Assembly (NCBI RefSeq): GCF_001011155.1
Contig: NZ_CP011479.1
Span: 3,676,501 to 3,740,500, forward strand
Origin: Hoeflea sp. IMCC20628
GTDB taxonomy: Bacteria; Pseudomonadota; Alphaproteobacteria; Rhizobiales; Rhizobiaceae
Direction: 5' to 3'
Length of the DNA stretch: 64,000 bases
The notes under the pieces were generated by a model. That model did no database searches. It had not been told where the DNA came from and saw nothing but the letters and a program-made list of their open reading frames with translations. Shown one piece after another: positions 1 to 9,824 of this stretch. Position 1 is the first letter of the stretch. Each line of letters begins with the position of its first letter. The position numbers and the translations under genes were made by a program.

Positions 1-876
1 ATGCAAAAGATACTGAACATCTCCACCATTACACTGGACCCGGAGAAGCTGGATTTTCTCGGCAATCCGGCGAAGATCAAGACACCACTGGTTGAATCGG
101 TGTTTGGTCCGGGTATCGGCGAATCGATCATCAACTGGTCGGTGCCGTTGTCGATCCTGCTTGCCATCCCGGTGATGCTCGCGCTGGGCTTCATCATGGA
201 ACGCGGCCTGATCAAGCATTTCTACAAGCGTCCGCATGCCGACCAGATTCTCGTTACCTTCGGCCTGGCGATCGTGCTTCAGGAAATCATCAAATATTTC
301 TACGGCGCCAATCCGATCCCGACCCCTGCACCGGACATGTTCAGGGGATCGATCGATTTCGGCGTGCTGATCGGATATGCCGAGAACGCCATCATCTACC
401 CCGCCTGGCGGCTGGTGTATTTCATGTTCTCCGCGTTGATCATCGGCGCTGTCTTTGCCTTCCTGCAATTCACCACATTCGGACTGGTTGTCCGCGCAGG
501 CATGGCCGATCGCGAGACTGTCGGCCTGCTCGGCATCAACATCGACAAGCGCTTTACCATCATGTTCGGCATTGCTGCGGCCGTCGCCGGTCTTGCGGGC
601 GCCATGTATGCGCCGATCAACTCGCCCAATTATCACATGGGCATGGACTTCTTGGTGTTGTCCTTCGTGGTGGTTGTCGTCGGCGGCATGGGCTCTCTAC
701 CGGGCGCGGTGCTGGCCGGCTTCCTGCTTGGCGTTCTCGAGAGCTTTGCCTCGATGAACGAGGTCAAGTCAGTGATCCCCGGCATCGACCAAATCATCAT
801 TTATCTTGTTGCAATCATCATCCTTTTGACCCGCCCACGCGGTCTTATGGGTCGTAGAGGCGTGATGGAGGAATAA
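1..876 (+). CDS. livH: Branched-chain amino acid-type ABC transporter permease (LivH-like), 5' end outside the window
   Basis: Membrane permease of a Liv/HAAT-family ABC importer. The 291 residues seen contain several hydrophobic helices, the FGLAIVLQE segment, and the RAGMADRETVGLLGINI cytoplasmic loop typical of LivH, which contacts the ATPases. The first LivH helices with the FG-L-NFAHG region are absent, so the ATG at base 1 is probably internal and the gene starts upstream of the window. It is followed after 3 bases by the second permease and then two ATPase genes. No substrate-binding protein gene is visible; it is probably upstream. The transported compound cannot be told from sequence. 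Confidence 0.88.
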   Translation: MQKILNISTITLDPEKLDFLGNPAKIKTPLVESVFGPGIGESIINWSVPLSILLAIPVMLALGFIMERGLIKHFYKRPHADQILVTFGLAIVLQEIIKYFYGANPIPTPAPDMFRGSIDFGVLIGYAENAIIYPAWRLVYFMFSALIIGAVFAFLQFTTFGLVVRAGMADRETVGLLGINIDKRFTIMFGIAAAVAGLAGAMYAPINSPNYHMGMDFLVLSFVVVVVGGMGSLPGAVLAGFLLGVLESFASMNEVKSVIPGIDQIIIYLVAIIILLTRPRGLMGRRGVMEE

Positions 877-879
877 TCC

Positions 880-2091
880 ATGCTGGGACTGAGTAAGAAA
901 GATACAAGCTTTCTCGTCATCGTTATCTTCCTGACGCTGGCGACACCGATCCTGCTTCAACCGTTCCCCGAAGGATCGGCTCTGGCGCAGTTCAATGCCG
1001 GCTATCCGGACCTGATGCAGCGGTTTGCAATCTTTGGAATATTTGCGATCGGCTTCAACATCCTGTTCGGTCTGACCGGCTACCTCTCCTTCGGCCATGC
1101 GGCGTTTCTGGGTGTCGGGTCCTACTCGGTCGTCTGGATGTACAAGCTTCTGAGCTACAATGTGCTGCCGGGCCTGATCCTTGCGGTGATCACGTCGGCG
1201 TTGTTCGCGCTGTTGATCGGGTATGTTTCGCTGCGCCGGTCGGGCATCTATTTCTCGATCCTGACGCTGGCTTTCGCGCAAATGTCGTTCAACCTGGCCT
1301 ATTCGGTGCTGACGCCGCTGACCAATGGTGAAACCGGCCTGCAGGTCTACACCGATGATCCGCAGATCCTGATGGATGCAGCCAGCCCCAACAGCCCGCA
1401 CTTCTTCGGCATCCTGATGATAGAAAGCACAAAGCTCGAAATCGGCGGCTGGCAGTTCACCTTCAACAATGGCTACTATTTCTGCGCCATCATCGCGATC
1501 ATCGTGTTCTACCTGTCGATGCGGATCTTCCGGTCGCCCTTTGGCACCATGCTGCGGGCGATCAAGACCAACCAGACCCGGATGAACTACACCGGTCTCA
1601 ATCCACGGCCCTACACGCTGGCAGCATTCGTGATTTCCGGCATGTATGCCGGCCTGGCCGGCGGTCTGCTGGCCTCAATGGATCCGCTGGCGGGTGCCGA
1701 ACGCATGCAATGGACGGCATCGGGCGAAGTCGTGCTGATGACCATTCTCGGCGGCGCCGGTACGCTGATGGGGCCGGTTCTGGGCGCAGGCTTCATCAAG
1801 TATTTCGAGAACATCTTCTCGAAGATCAATGACAACATCCTGCACAGCTGGTTCTCGGCACTGCCCGACGGGCTCGAAGATTTTGTGGTTTTCGTTTTCC
1901 ATCCGTTTATCGGCAAGGGCTGGTCGCTGACACTGGGCCTGCTGTTCATGATGGTTGTCATCTTCCTGCCTGGCGGACTGATCGAGGGCGGAACCCGGAT
2001 CTGGAACATGGTCACCGGCAAAAACAAGAAACGCGCCGCCCCGGGCAAAGATAATGAGCATCACCCGAAGCCGACGGCACACGTCAACTGA
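880..2091 (+). CDS. livM: Branched-chain amino acid-type ABC transporter permease (LivM-like)
   Basis: Second membrane permease of the same Liv-type importer, 403 residues, longer than many LivM proteins (about 300-420). The family signature [20 protein letters not shown] lies near residues 63-82, followed by about eight more hydrophobic helices and the conserved loop with [17 protein letters not shown]. The last 25 or so residues are hydrophilic and lysine/histidine rich. The gene starts 3 bases after livH and is followed 18 bases later by the ATPase gene, so it is clearly one operon. Confidence 0.92.
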   Translation: MLGLSKKDTSFLVIVIFLTLATPILLQPFPEGSALAQFNAGYPDLMQRFAIFGIFAIGFNILFGLTGYLSFGHAAFLGVGSYSVVWMYKLLSYNVLPGLILAVITSALFALLIGYVSLRRSGIYFSILTLAFAQMSFNLAYSVLTPLTNGETGLQVYTDDPQILMDAASPNSPHFFGILMIESTKLEIGGWQFTFNNGYYFCAIIAIIVFYLSMRIFRSPFGTMLRAIKTNQTRMNYTGLNPRPYTLAAFVISGMYAGLAGGLLASMDPLAGAERMQWTASGEVVLMTILGGAGTLMGPVLGAGFIKYFENIFSKINDNILHSWFSALPDGLEDFVVFVFHPFIGKGWSLTLGLLFMMVVIFLPGGLIEGGTRIWNMVTGKNKKRAAPGKDNEHHPKPTAHVN

Positions 2092-2109
2092 TCTGCGGAG
2101 ATATCAGAT

Positions 2110-2868
2110 ATGGGAATTCTCGAAGTCTCTAACGTCAACAAGCGCTTCGGCGGCCTTCAAGCACTCGGCAATGTCAATCTCGATATTGCCGAAGGCACCG
2201 TGCATGCGATCATCGGGCCGAACGGGGCCGGCAAGTCGACATTGCTGAATGTGCTGGTCGGAAAACTGATCCCCGACACCGGAACAGTCCTGTTCAACGG
2301 CGTCTCGGTGCTCGGCCGCAAGCCTTACGAGATCAACCAGATGGGGATATCGCGGGTTTTCCAGACGCCGGAGATCTTTGGCGACCTTACTGTTCTGGAA
2401 AACGTGCTGATCCCGTGTTTCGCCAAGCGCGACGGATCATTCCGGATGCATGCGCTGGAATCGATGGCGTCCGAAAGCGGCATCATCGAGAAGGCCGAAC
2501 AGATGCTTTCCGATGTCGACATGATCGACAAACGCGGCATGACGGCAAGTTCGCTGTCGCGCGGCGACAAGAGACGCCTGGAAATGGCCATGTGCCTGGT
2601 ACAGGAGCCGAAACTGCTGCTGCTCGACGAACCGACGGCAGGCATGGCGCGCGCAGACACCAACAACACGATCGACCTGCTCAACCAGATTCACGAAAAC
2701 CGTGACATCACCATGGTGATCATCGAGCACGACATGCATGTGGTGTTCTCGCTGGCCAAGCGGATCACGGTTCTGGCGCAGGGCACGCCGCTTGTCGAGG
2801 ACACCCCTGAAAACATCAAGGGGCATCCGAAAGTCAAAGAAGCCTATCTGGGAGAGGCCGCAGCATGA
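2110..2868 (+). CDS. livG: ABC transporter ATP-binding protein (LivG-like)
   Basis: Cytoplasmic ATPase of the importer, 252 residues. Walker A is at residues 36-44 (GPNGAGKST) and Walker B at 168-174 (LLLLDEP). The signature loop reads LSRGD at 149-153 instead of the usual LSGGQ, a variant seen in some HAAT-type ATPases. The Liv/BCAA subgroup is supported by the late IEHDMHVVFSLA switch region. A start at 2110 follows a purine-rich stretch (GCGGAGATATCAGAT). The stop overlaps the start of the next gene as ATGA, indicating translational coupling. Confidence 0.92.
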   Translation: MGILEVSNVNKRFGGLQALGNVNLDIAEGTVHAIIGPNGAGKSTLLNVLVGKLIPDTGTVLFNGVSVLGRKPYEINQMGISRVFQTPEIFGDLTVLENVLIPCFAKRDGSFRMHALESMASESGIIEKAEQMLSDVDMIDKRGMTASSLSRGDKRRLEMAMCLVQEPKLLLLDEPTAGMARADTNNTIDLLNQIHENRDITMVIIEHDMHVVFSLAKRITVLAQGTPLVEDTPENIKGHPKVKEAYLGEAAA

Positions 2869-3653
2869 GCCAGACCGAACTCGACAAGGGCAAGCCGAAA
2901 TACGAGCGCCCGGATTTCTCCAAGAACGCCAACCAGGCAGCGACAGCCCCGGCGTTTCTGTCCGTCCACGACATTCACGCCTATTACGGCGAGAGCTACA
3001 TCGTGCAGGGCGTCAGCTTCAATGTGCACGAAGGCGAGATTCTGGCGCTGCTCGGCCGCAATGGCGCAGGCAAGACCTCGACTCTGCGTGCCATCGCGCA
3101 GATCGGCTCGCCGGCAATGACAAGTGGCGAAGTCTGGCTCGACCACCAGCCACTGCACAGGATGAGCTCGCATGAAGCCTCCCGCGCGGGATTGTCTCTG
3201 GTTCCTGAAGACCGGAGGATCATTGCAGGGCTGACGGTTGAGGAAAACATCGAGCTTGCGCAGATCGCACCACCGATCGGCTGGTCGCTGGAGCGGATCT
3301 ATGAGCTGTTTCCGCGCCTGGGCGAGCGGCGCAAACAGGAAGGCATCACGCTTTCAGGTGGTGAGCAGCAGATGCTGGCCATCGGACGGGCTCTCGCGCG
3401 CGACATCAAGGTCCTGCTTCTCGACGAGCCCTATGAAGGCCTTGCTCCGGTCATCGTCGACGAGATCGAAAAGACGCTGAACATCATCAAGCAGCAGGGC
3501 ATCACCACGATCCTGGTCGAGCAGAACGCAGTGCGGGCATTGAAGCTGGCTGATCGGGCCGTGATCATGGAATCAGGCGAGGTTGTTTTCGACGGCACCG
3601 CAGAGGAAGTTCTCAACAACGAGCAACTGCGTCACGACTACCTGGCGATCTAA
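2865..3653 (+). CDS. livF: ABC transporter ATP-binding protein (LivF-like)
   Basis: Second ATPase of the importer, 262 residues. Compared with usual LivF proteins (about 235) it has a hydrophilic N-terminal extension of about 30 residues before the first beta strand. Walker A is at 64-72 (GRNGAGKTS); a canonical LSGGEQQ signature and the LLLDEPYEGLAP Walker B follow. The YEGLAP form instead of SLGLAP is a small family variation. Last gene of the operon; a strong hairpin follows 10 bases after the stop. Confidence 0.92.
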   Translation: MSQTELDKGKPKYERPDFSKNANQAATAPAFLSVHDIHAYYGESYIVQGVSFNVHEGEILALLGRNGAGKTSTLRAIAQIGSPAMTSGEVWLDHQPLHRMSSHEASRAGLSLVPEDRRIIAGLTVEENIELAQIAPPIGWSLERIYELFPRLGERRKQEGITLSGGEQQMLAIGRALARDIKVLLLDEPYEGLAPVIVDEIEKTLNIIKQQGITTILVEQNAVRALKLADRAVIMESGEVVFDGTAEEVLNNEQLRHDYLAI

Positions 3654-3663
3654 ACCAAGCACC

Positions 3664-3693
3664 GGAGCGGAAATTCCAACCGGTTTCCGCTCC
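3664..3693. terminator. Hairpin after the liv operon, possible terminator
   Basis: Perfect 10-bp inverted repeat GGAGCGGAAA / TTTCCGCTCC with a 10-base loop, between the convergent liv operon and the GST gene. There is no run of T after it on the plus strand, so its efficiency as an intrinsic terminator is uncertain. Confidence 0.5.
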
Positions 3694-3717
3694 TCTGCCG
3701 CTCGGCCAGCGGTTGGA

Positions 3718-4419
3718 TCACCGCTCTTGCGGGAATCTGACGGGGGCATCCCCTTCACCCCATTGCGGGTATTTTTCCATGATGCGCTCAAATCGTTCAG
3801 ACGCTAGAAACGCCTCGAGCCAGCGCTGCAATTCCGGCCACGGCTGGGCATCGAACCAGTCCTTGTCGATGAAGGCGAACTGACGGACGAATGGCAGAAT
3901 CGCAAAATCAGCCAGCGTCGGGTGACCAAACATCCATTGATCAATCAACCCATCGAGTTCGGACAGGAATGCGGCGGCCTTGCCGCGCTCCTCGACAGGA
4001 TCAAGCTCAGGGTAGCGTTGCGCATATTTGGTCCGGTCCAGCGCCTGCTTGAACGGGCCGTCGGCACGGGCAATCCAGTCAAACCCCACATCCGGCATGT
4101 TCAGCCAGCCTTCCGGATCATTCTGTTTGAGAGCCCAGATCATTACGTCGAGACTTTCGTCAATCACGGAATCTGTGGTGACGAGACAGGGGACAGTCGC
4201 GCTCGGCGAGGCCGCAAGAAATGCCGCAGGCTTGTCGCGCAGCACGACTTCACGCAGGTCAACTTGCAGACCAGCCGACGCGACGGCCAAACGTGCCCTC
4301 ATTGCGTAAGGGCACCGCCTGAATGAATAGAGAATGGGGTTGGACGTGTCGGGCAATTCAGTCGGTAAAGCCGGAGAGCGAGAGTGAAGGCTGGTCAATA
4401 TTTGTCCTCGTGTTTTCAT
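3718..4419 (-). CDS. Glutathione S-transferase family protein
   Basis: A 233-residue protein with an N-terminal thioredoxin-like GST domain starting near residue 27 (ILYSFRRCPYAMRARLAV) and an all-alpha C-terminal domain. The CPYA motif places a cysteine at the catalytic position, which points to an omega-type or dehydroascorbate-reductase/disulfide-type GST rather than a classical tyrosine enzyme. The ESLDVMIWAL segment matches the usual glutathione-binding E-S pair region. The first 26 residues are not part of the domain; a TTG at 4398 preceded by GAGGA is an alternative start. The substrate is unknown. Convergent with the liv operon. Confidence 0.85.
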   Translation of the reverse strand: MKTRGQILTSLHSRSPALPTELPDTSNPILYSFRRCPYAMRARLAVASAGLQVDLREVVLRDKPAAFLAASPSATVPCLVTTDSVIDESLDVMIWALKQNDPEGWLNMPDVGFDWIARADGPFKQALDRTKYAQRYPELDPVEERGKAAAFLSELDGLIDQWMFGHPTLADFAILPFVRQFAFIDKDWFDAQPWPELQRWLEAFLASERFERIMEKYPQWGEGDAPVRFPQER

Positions 4420-4532
4420 CTGCCCGCGCAGGCCTGGCAGCGATGATCCCTCTGCGAAACGTCCGATTGATATCGGTCAAGGTGACCGCTCGGCACAATG
4501 CTATTTTGTGGGTCACAGGATGAACCAATCTC

Positions 4533-6353
4533 ATGCGCAAAACCACCCATTCGAAAGCACCCAGAAAAACCGGCGGCCCGGCGCCGATGCCGGTCTCCAA
4601 GCCGCAACCATTGCCGGTGGAAAGTGAGCCCGCCCAGCATCCCTATGCGGACATTGACCAGGCCGTGCGCGGCGCGGTGGCGCAGGCGACCGGCGGGGTC
4701 TCGCCCTTTGCGCTGGTCGAGACCTGGACCGATTGGGCGCTGCACCTGTCGCGCTCGCCGGGACGGCAACTCGAACTTGCCGAACACGCCAGAGACAACG
4801 CACTGAAGCTGATGGATTTTTCCGCCAAGTCCGTCCCCAGCTCGCCACCAGAATCGCCATTCACGCCCAAGGTTTACGATCACCGGTTCACCGATCCCGG
4901 CTGGCAAGACATGCCGTTCAGCCTGTGGCAACAAGGTTTTCTGGCAACACAGGATTGGTGGGATCATGCGACCGAGGACCTTCGCGGATTGCGCAAGCAG
5001 GATTCCGACCGGACCCGGTTTCTGGTCCGTCAGTTACTCGACACGGTTTCGCCGTCGAATTTCCCCTGGCTCAATCCCGAGATCCTTAAAGAGACAGCAA
5101 CGACCGGCGGCCGCAATCTGGCCGAAGGTGCTGTGCATGCTGCGGATGACATGCTGCACACACTGAGCCAGGCGCACACTCCACCACCCGAAGGCTACCA
5201 GCTTGGCAAGGACCTGGCCTGTACGCCGGGCGAAGTGGTTTACCGCAACGACATTTTCGAACTGCTGCAATACACACCCCAAACCGGCAAGGTGCAGGCC
5301 GAGCCGGTGCTGATTGTGCCGGCCTGGATCATGAAATATTACATTCTTGATCTCTCGCCGCACAATTCGCTGATCAATTATCTGGTGGGACAGGGGTTCA
5401 CCGTCTTCGCGATCTCGTGGTGCAATCCGACCGCCGAACAGCGCGATTTGTCACTTGAAGACTATCGCAAGCGCGGCGTCATGGCAGCACTCGATGCTAT
5501 CAGCGCCATTGTGCCGGATCAGAAAATTCACGTTAACGGCTATTGTCTGGGTGGCACCATGATGGCCATCGCAGCGGCGACCATGGCCCGCGACGGCGAT
5601 GACCGGCTTGCCAGCATTACCCTGATGGCAGCGCAGGTGGATTTTACCGAAGCCGGCGAATTGCTGCTGTTCCTCGATGAAAGCCAGGTGGCGTTTCTGG
5701 AAGACATGATGTGGGCGCAAGGCTATCTCGACCGTCCGCAAATGGCCCGCGCCTTTGCCTCGATCCGGGCCGAAGACCTGATCTATACCCGCGCGGTGCA
5801 GCGCTACTTCCTCGGCAAGGACGACCTGCCGACCGATATCGGAGTCTGGAACGCGGACACAACGCGTATGCCGGCGCGGATGCATTCGGAATATCTCCGC
5901 AGTCTGTTCCTGGAAAACCGGCTGTCTGGCGGGCGTTTTTCGGTCGAGGGCAAGGTGATTGCGCTCAAGGATATTGCCGCGCCGTTATTCGTGATCGGCA
6001 CCGAAACAGACCACATCGCGCCTTGGAAATCGGTCTACAAGACCCGGCTCTTCACCGATGCCGACCTGACCTTCCTGCTGACCAAATCAGGCCATAATGG
6101 CGGCATCCTCTCCGAACCGGGTCATCCACGCCGGCACTACCGTGTCGGACACCGGGCAGAAGGCGCGCTTTATGTCGATCCTGACAGCTGGTTTGCACAA
6201 ACCGAACCAAAAGAAGGGTCCTGGTGGCCGGAATGGATCAACTGGCTGAACGGGAAAAGCAGTGGAATGACGACACCGCCGCCGATGGGTGCGCCGGCAA
6301 AAGGCTATCCGCCGCTTGAACCTGCGCCGGGGGCCTACATCCACCAAAGCTAG
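4533..6353 (+). CDS. phaC: Class I poly(R)-hydroxyalkanoic acid synthase
   Basis: Polymerises (R)-3-hydroxyacyl-CoA into polyhydroxyalkanoate at the surface of storage granules. The 606 residues fit class I synthases (about 560-620). A PhaC N-terminal domain (residues about 110-290) is followed by the alpha/beta-hydrolase domain. The lipase-like box GYCLGGT carries the nucleophile Cys338; the later GTETDHIAPW and KSGHNGG segments supply the catalytic Asp and His. A hydrophilic, proline-rich stretch of about 40 residues precedes the conserved part. No phaA or phaB gene is beside it. Monocistronic, followed by a good hairpin terminator. Confidence 0.95.
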   Translation: MRKTTHSKAPRKTGGPAPMPVSKPQPLPVESEPAQHPYADIDQAVRGAVAQATGGVSPFALVETWTDWALHLSRSPGRQLELAEHARDNALKLMDFSAKSVPSSPPESPFTPKVYDHRFTDPGWQDMPFSLWQQGFLATQDWWDHATEDLRGLRKQDSDRTRFLVRQLLDTVSPSNFPWLNPEILKETATTGGRNLAEGAVHAADDMLHTLSQAHTPPPEGYQLGKDLACTPGEVVYRNDIFELLQYTPQTGKVQAEPVLIVPAWIMKYYILDLSPHNSLINYLVGQGFTVFAISWCNPTAEQRDLSLEDYRKRGVMAALDAISAIVPDQKIHVNGYCLGGTMMAIAAATMARDGDDRLASITLMAAQVDFTEAGELLLFLDESQVAFLEDMMWAQGYLDRPQMARAFASIRAEDLIYTRAVQRYFLGKDDLPTDIGVWNADTTRMPARMHSEYLRSLFLENRLSGGRFSVEGKVIALKDIAAPLFVIGTETDHIAPWKSVYKTRLFTDADLTFLLTKSGHNGGILSEPGHPRRHYRVGHRAEGALYVDPDSWFAQTEPKEGSWWPEWINWLNGKSSGMTTPPPMGAPAKGYPPLEPAPGAYIHQS

Positions 6354-6550
6354 GTTTTCGCACGTTGCCGGCATACTTACAGCGCTGCGGCAATGAACCC
6401 TGTCCCACCCGATCACAGTGCAAACTGGTGGGCCGCCGCTCACTGCTTTCACCAAACCCGAGACCGACGGCCTTGAATTATCCGTAAGGGGCCCCACATT
6501 AAGACCAACGCTTCCCCTGACGCCGGATGTACGCGCAGGGTGAGGCATCT

Positions 6551-6574
6551 AGGCCGGTCATTGACCGGCCTTTT
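6551..6574. terminator. Rho-independent terminator downstream of phaC, in the 6354-6685 gap
   Basis: Stem AGGCCGGTC / GACCGGCCT with a 3-base loop followed by TTTT. It lies in the 332-base space between the convergent phaC and RND genes. Apart from this hairpin I see no gene or other feature in that gap. Confidence 0.75.
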
Positions 6575-6685
6575 CTATTTTGCCGGCAGTTTCTGCTGGT
6601 TACCCGACACAACACCAATGGCTGGCAACCGGTACTGCTCCCAGGATCGCGAGATCAGGGCCGTACCGGCTCGGCGATTTTGCAG

Positions 6686-9600
6686 TCAGGTTTCAGCGGG
6701 CGTCGTGATGTCTTCCTGCTTTGTCTTGCGGCGGCGGGTGACCAGAACGAAGAACAGCGGAACAAAGAGGATGCCGAGAATAGTCCCCGTGAGCGTTCCA
6801 CCGAGCACGCTGGTGCCGATGGCGTTGCGGCCGCCGGAACCCGCACCCGTGCTGATGACCAGAGGCAACACACCCAGCGAGAAGGCCATCGAGGTCATGA
6901 TGATCGGGCGGAAGCGCTGGCGCGCCGCCTCGCGGACCGCATCGAATAACGGTTCTCCGGCCTCGTAACGTTCACGCGCGAACTCCACGATCAAGATGGC
7001 ATTCTTGCCGGTCAATCCGACCACGGTGAGCAGTCCCACCTGGAAGAACACGCCGTTCTGGTAGCCCCCGAACAGGGTCCACAAAAGCGCCCCGAGGACA
7101 CCGACCGGCATGACAAGCATGACGGCGATCGGGATCGACCAGCTTTCATAAAGAGCTGCGAGGCAGAGAAATACGGCTGCAAGCGACAGCGCGTAGAGCA
7201 ACGGCGCCTGGTTGCCCGACTGGCGCTCTTCCAAGGACAGGCCTGTCCATGACACGCCGTAGCCCGGCAGTTGTTCGGCCAATCGTTCGATTTCGTCCAT
7301 GGCTTCGCCGGTGGTGACTCCCGGAGCCGGTGAGCCCTGGATCTGCATGGCGCTGACGGCATTGTAGCGATTGATGCCCTGCGGACCGAAAGTCCAGCTG
7401 CCTTCTGCGAAGTTGGCAAAAGGAACGAGCCCGCCGCTGGAATTGCTCACCTTCCATTTCGATAAATCGGATGGCAGCGCACGGGCATCGGCTTCGCCCT
7501 GTACGTAGACGCGCTTGATGCGATCACGGTCGATGAAATCATTGACATAGGTGCCGGCCCAGGCGACCTGCAGCAATTGTGCTACATCCGCGGCAGAGAC
7601 CCCCATCGCACCGGCTGCACGCCAGTCGATGTCGAGATGATACTGGGCGGCATCTTCAAGACCGGAGGGTCGAACCGAACCGATAAGCCCACTTTGCGTG
7701 GCCATTCCCAGCAGCTGGCCGCGGGCGGCAAGCAACTGGTCATGCGACTGGCCGTCACGGGCTTCGAGATAGAAGTCGAAGCCGCTCATGATGCCGAGTT
7801 CGGGAACCGACGGCGGAACGATCGGAAACACCATGGCGTCCTTGATGCCCATGAAGGCCGGGAAGGCGCGACCAGCGATCGCCTGGGCGCTTTGTCCGGG
7901 CAATTGCCGCTCCGACCAGTCCTTCAGGCGAATGAAGGCCAGTCCCATGTTCTGACCCTGGCCGGCAAAAGAGAACCCGACGACGCCGAACATGCTGTCG
8001 ACAGTGTCCTTCTCGTTCTCCATGAAGTGTTTTTCAACCTGTTGAAGAACTTTCTGGGTGCGCTCGGCGGTGGCGCCGGTCGGCGCCTGGATAAGCGCCA
8101 GGAGAATCCCCTGGTCTTCGTCAGGCAGGAAGCCGGTAGGTGTCTGGACGAAACTCCAGGCCATAAGTCCAACCAGCGCGAGATAGATGGCGCCGATGCG
8201 CAATGGTCGACGAATGATCCAGCCGACGGTGCTGCCGTAACCACTGCTGATGCCGTCAAAGATGCGGTTGAACCAGCCAGCCGGGCCTCGTTTGGCGTGG
8301 TTTGCGGCCTTGGAGGTCAACAGCGTAGCGCAGAGCGCAGGCGTCAGTGTCAGCGCCACAAGCACGGAGAGCCCCATGGCCGAAACGATGGTGATCGAGA
8401 ATTGTTGGTAAATAACGCCGGTCGAGCCGCCGAAAAACGCCATCGGCACGAACACGGCCGACAGCACCAGCGCAATGCCGATCAGGGCGCCGGTGATCTG
8501 GCCCATCGATTTGCGCGTGGCCTCAACCGGACTGAGCCCTTCTTCCTCCATGATGCGCTCGACATTTTCCACCACGACAATCGCGTCATCCACCAGAAGG
8601 CCGATGGCGAGCACCATGGCCAGCATGGTCAGCGTGTTGATGGAGAACCCGGCTGCAGCCAGGATGCCGAAAGTGCCGAGCAGTACCACTGGCACTGCAA
8701 GCGTCGGAATGAGGGTGGCGCGAAAATTCTGCAGGAACAGCAGCATGACAAAGAAGACGAGCACGATGGCTTCGACCAGCGTCTTGACCACTTCCTCGAT
8801 CGAGATTTCGACGAAGGGGGTGGTGTCATAGGGAATGACGTAGCTGACACCTTCGGGGAAGAAGGCCGAGGCCTCCTCGATCTTGGATTTCACCAGGTCC
8901 GCGGTTGAAAGTGCGTTTGCACCAGCTGCAAGACGGATGGCCATGCCGGTTGACGGACTGCCGTTGTAGCGGGCGATGGTCGAATAGTTCTCCGCGCCTA
9001 TTTCGACACGCGCCACGTCCTTGAGCAGCACCAGACCGCCATCGGTTGCTGCGCGGATGACGATTCCTTCAAAGTCTTCGGGTGTCGTCAGCAACGATTG
9101 CGCGGTGATCGTGGCGTTGAGTTGCTGGCCTTCAACCGTCGGCAAAGTTCCAAATGCGCCTGCCGAGATTTGCGCATTTTCAGTCGATACGGCGGCCACC
9201 ACATTACTGGGTGTGAGGCCATAGGCGGCAAGCTTGACCGGGTCGAGCCAGATGCGCATGGCGTATTTGGCACCGAACACCTGTACTTCGCCAACACCCT
9301 CGAGACGGCTGAACTCATCGACAAGGGTGGTGTTGAGATAGTCCGAAAGGTCGGTCTGGTCGAGCTTGCCGTCATCAGAGATGAGTCCGATAACCATGAG
9401 AAAGCTGGCAGACGATTTCTGGACAGTCACGCCCAGGCGCTGCACTGTTTCGGGCAGCAGCGAGGTGGCTTGCGATATCTTGTTCTGCACCTGCACCTGG
9501 GCAATGTCCGGATCGATGCCTGTTTCGAACGTCAAGGTAATTGAGGCCGTGCCGGCAGAGGTCGAGCTCGACGAGAAATAGCGGAGCCCGTCGAGGCCGG

Positions 9601-9808
9601 TCAGCCGCTGCTCGATGACCTGGGTCACCGTGTTGGCAATGGTTTGTGCTGATGCACCCGGATAGCTGGCCGAGATCGAGATCGTCGGCGGTGCGATCTG
9701 CGGATATTGCGATATCGGCAGGGTCATGATGGAAAGAACGCCCGCACCCATGATGATGATCGAAATCACCCATGCAAAGATCGGCCGGTCGATAAAGAAA
9801 CGTGCCAT
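6686..9808 (-). CDS. acrB: RND efflux transporter, inner-membrane pump (AcrB/MexB family, HAE1)
   Basis: Proton-driven drug/solvent efflux pump of 1040 residues, the standard HAE1 length. The protein begins MARFFIDRPIFAWVISIII, the classic start of this family; a longer open frame upstream (to 9925) is rejected because a GGAG ribosome site sits 7 bases before the ATG at 9808. TM4 has the proton-relay pair in GLLVDDAIVVVENVER. The two large periplasmic loops and 12 helices are present. It lies 16 bases after the adaptor gene in one operon. No outer-membrane channel gene is adjacent, so a TolC-type protein encoded elsewhere must complete the pump. Substrates unknown. Confidence 0.95.
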   Translation of the reverse strand: MARFFIDRPIFAWVISIIIMGAGVLSIMTLPISQYPQIAPPTISISASYPGASAQTIANTVTQVIEQRLTGLDGLRYFSSSSTSAGTASITLTFETGIDPDIAQVQVQNKISQATSLLPETVQRLGVTVQKSSASFLMVIGLISDDGKLDQTDLSDYLNTTLVDEFSRLEGVGEVQVFGAKYAMRIWLDPVKLAAYGLTPSNVVAAVSTENAQISAGAFGTLPTVEGQQLNATITAQSLLTTPEDFEGIVIRAATDGGLVLLKDVARVEIGAENYSTIARYNGSPSTGMAIRLAAGANALSTADLVKSKIEEASAFFPEGVSYVIPYDTTPFVEISIEEVVKTLVEAIVLVFFVMLLFLQNFRATLIPTLAVPVVLLGTFGILAAAGFSINTLTMLAMVLAIGLLVDDAIVVVENVERIMEEEGLSPVEATRKSMGQITGALIGIALVLSAVFVPMAFFGGSTGVIYQQFSITIVSAMGLSVLVALTLTPALCATLLTSKAANHAKRGPAGWFNRIFDGISSGYGSTVGWIIRRPLRIGAIYLALVGLMAWSFVQTPTGFLPDEDQGILLALIQAPTGATAERTQKVLQQVEKHFMENEKDTVDSMFGVVGFSFAGQGQNMGLAFIRLKDWSERQLPGQSAQAIAGRAFPAFMGIKDAMVFPIVPPSVPELGIMSGFDFYLEARDGQSHDQLLAARGQLLGMATQSGLIGSVRPSGLEDAAQYHLDIDWRAAGAMGVSAADVAQLLQVAWAGTYVNDFIDRDRIKRVYVQGEADARALPSDLSKWKVSNSSGGLVPFANFAEGSWTFGPQGINRYNAVSAMQIQGSPAPGVTTGEAMDEIERLAEQLPGYGVSWTGLSLEERQSGNQAPLLYALSLAAVFLCLAALYESWSIPIAVMLVMPVGVLGALLWTLFGGYQNGVFFQVGLLTVVGLTGKNAILIVEFARERYEAGEPLFDAVREAARQRFRPIIMTSMAFSLGVLPLVISTGAGSGGRNAIGTSVLGGTLTGTILGILFVPLFFVLVTRRRKTKQEDITTPAET

Positions 9809-9824
9809 GTCGGTCTCCGCGAGT

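Noticed and set aside
7577-8908. 443-residue frame antisense to the RND pump gene
   Set aside because: It mirrors the codon structure of acrB, is rich in Arg/His/Gly/Asp without domains, and the minus-strand protein is a clear full-length RND transporter.
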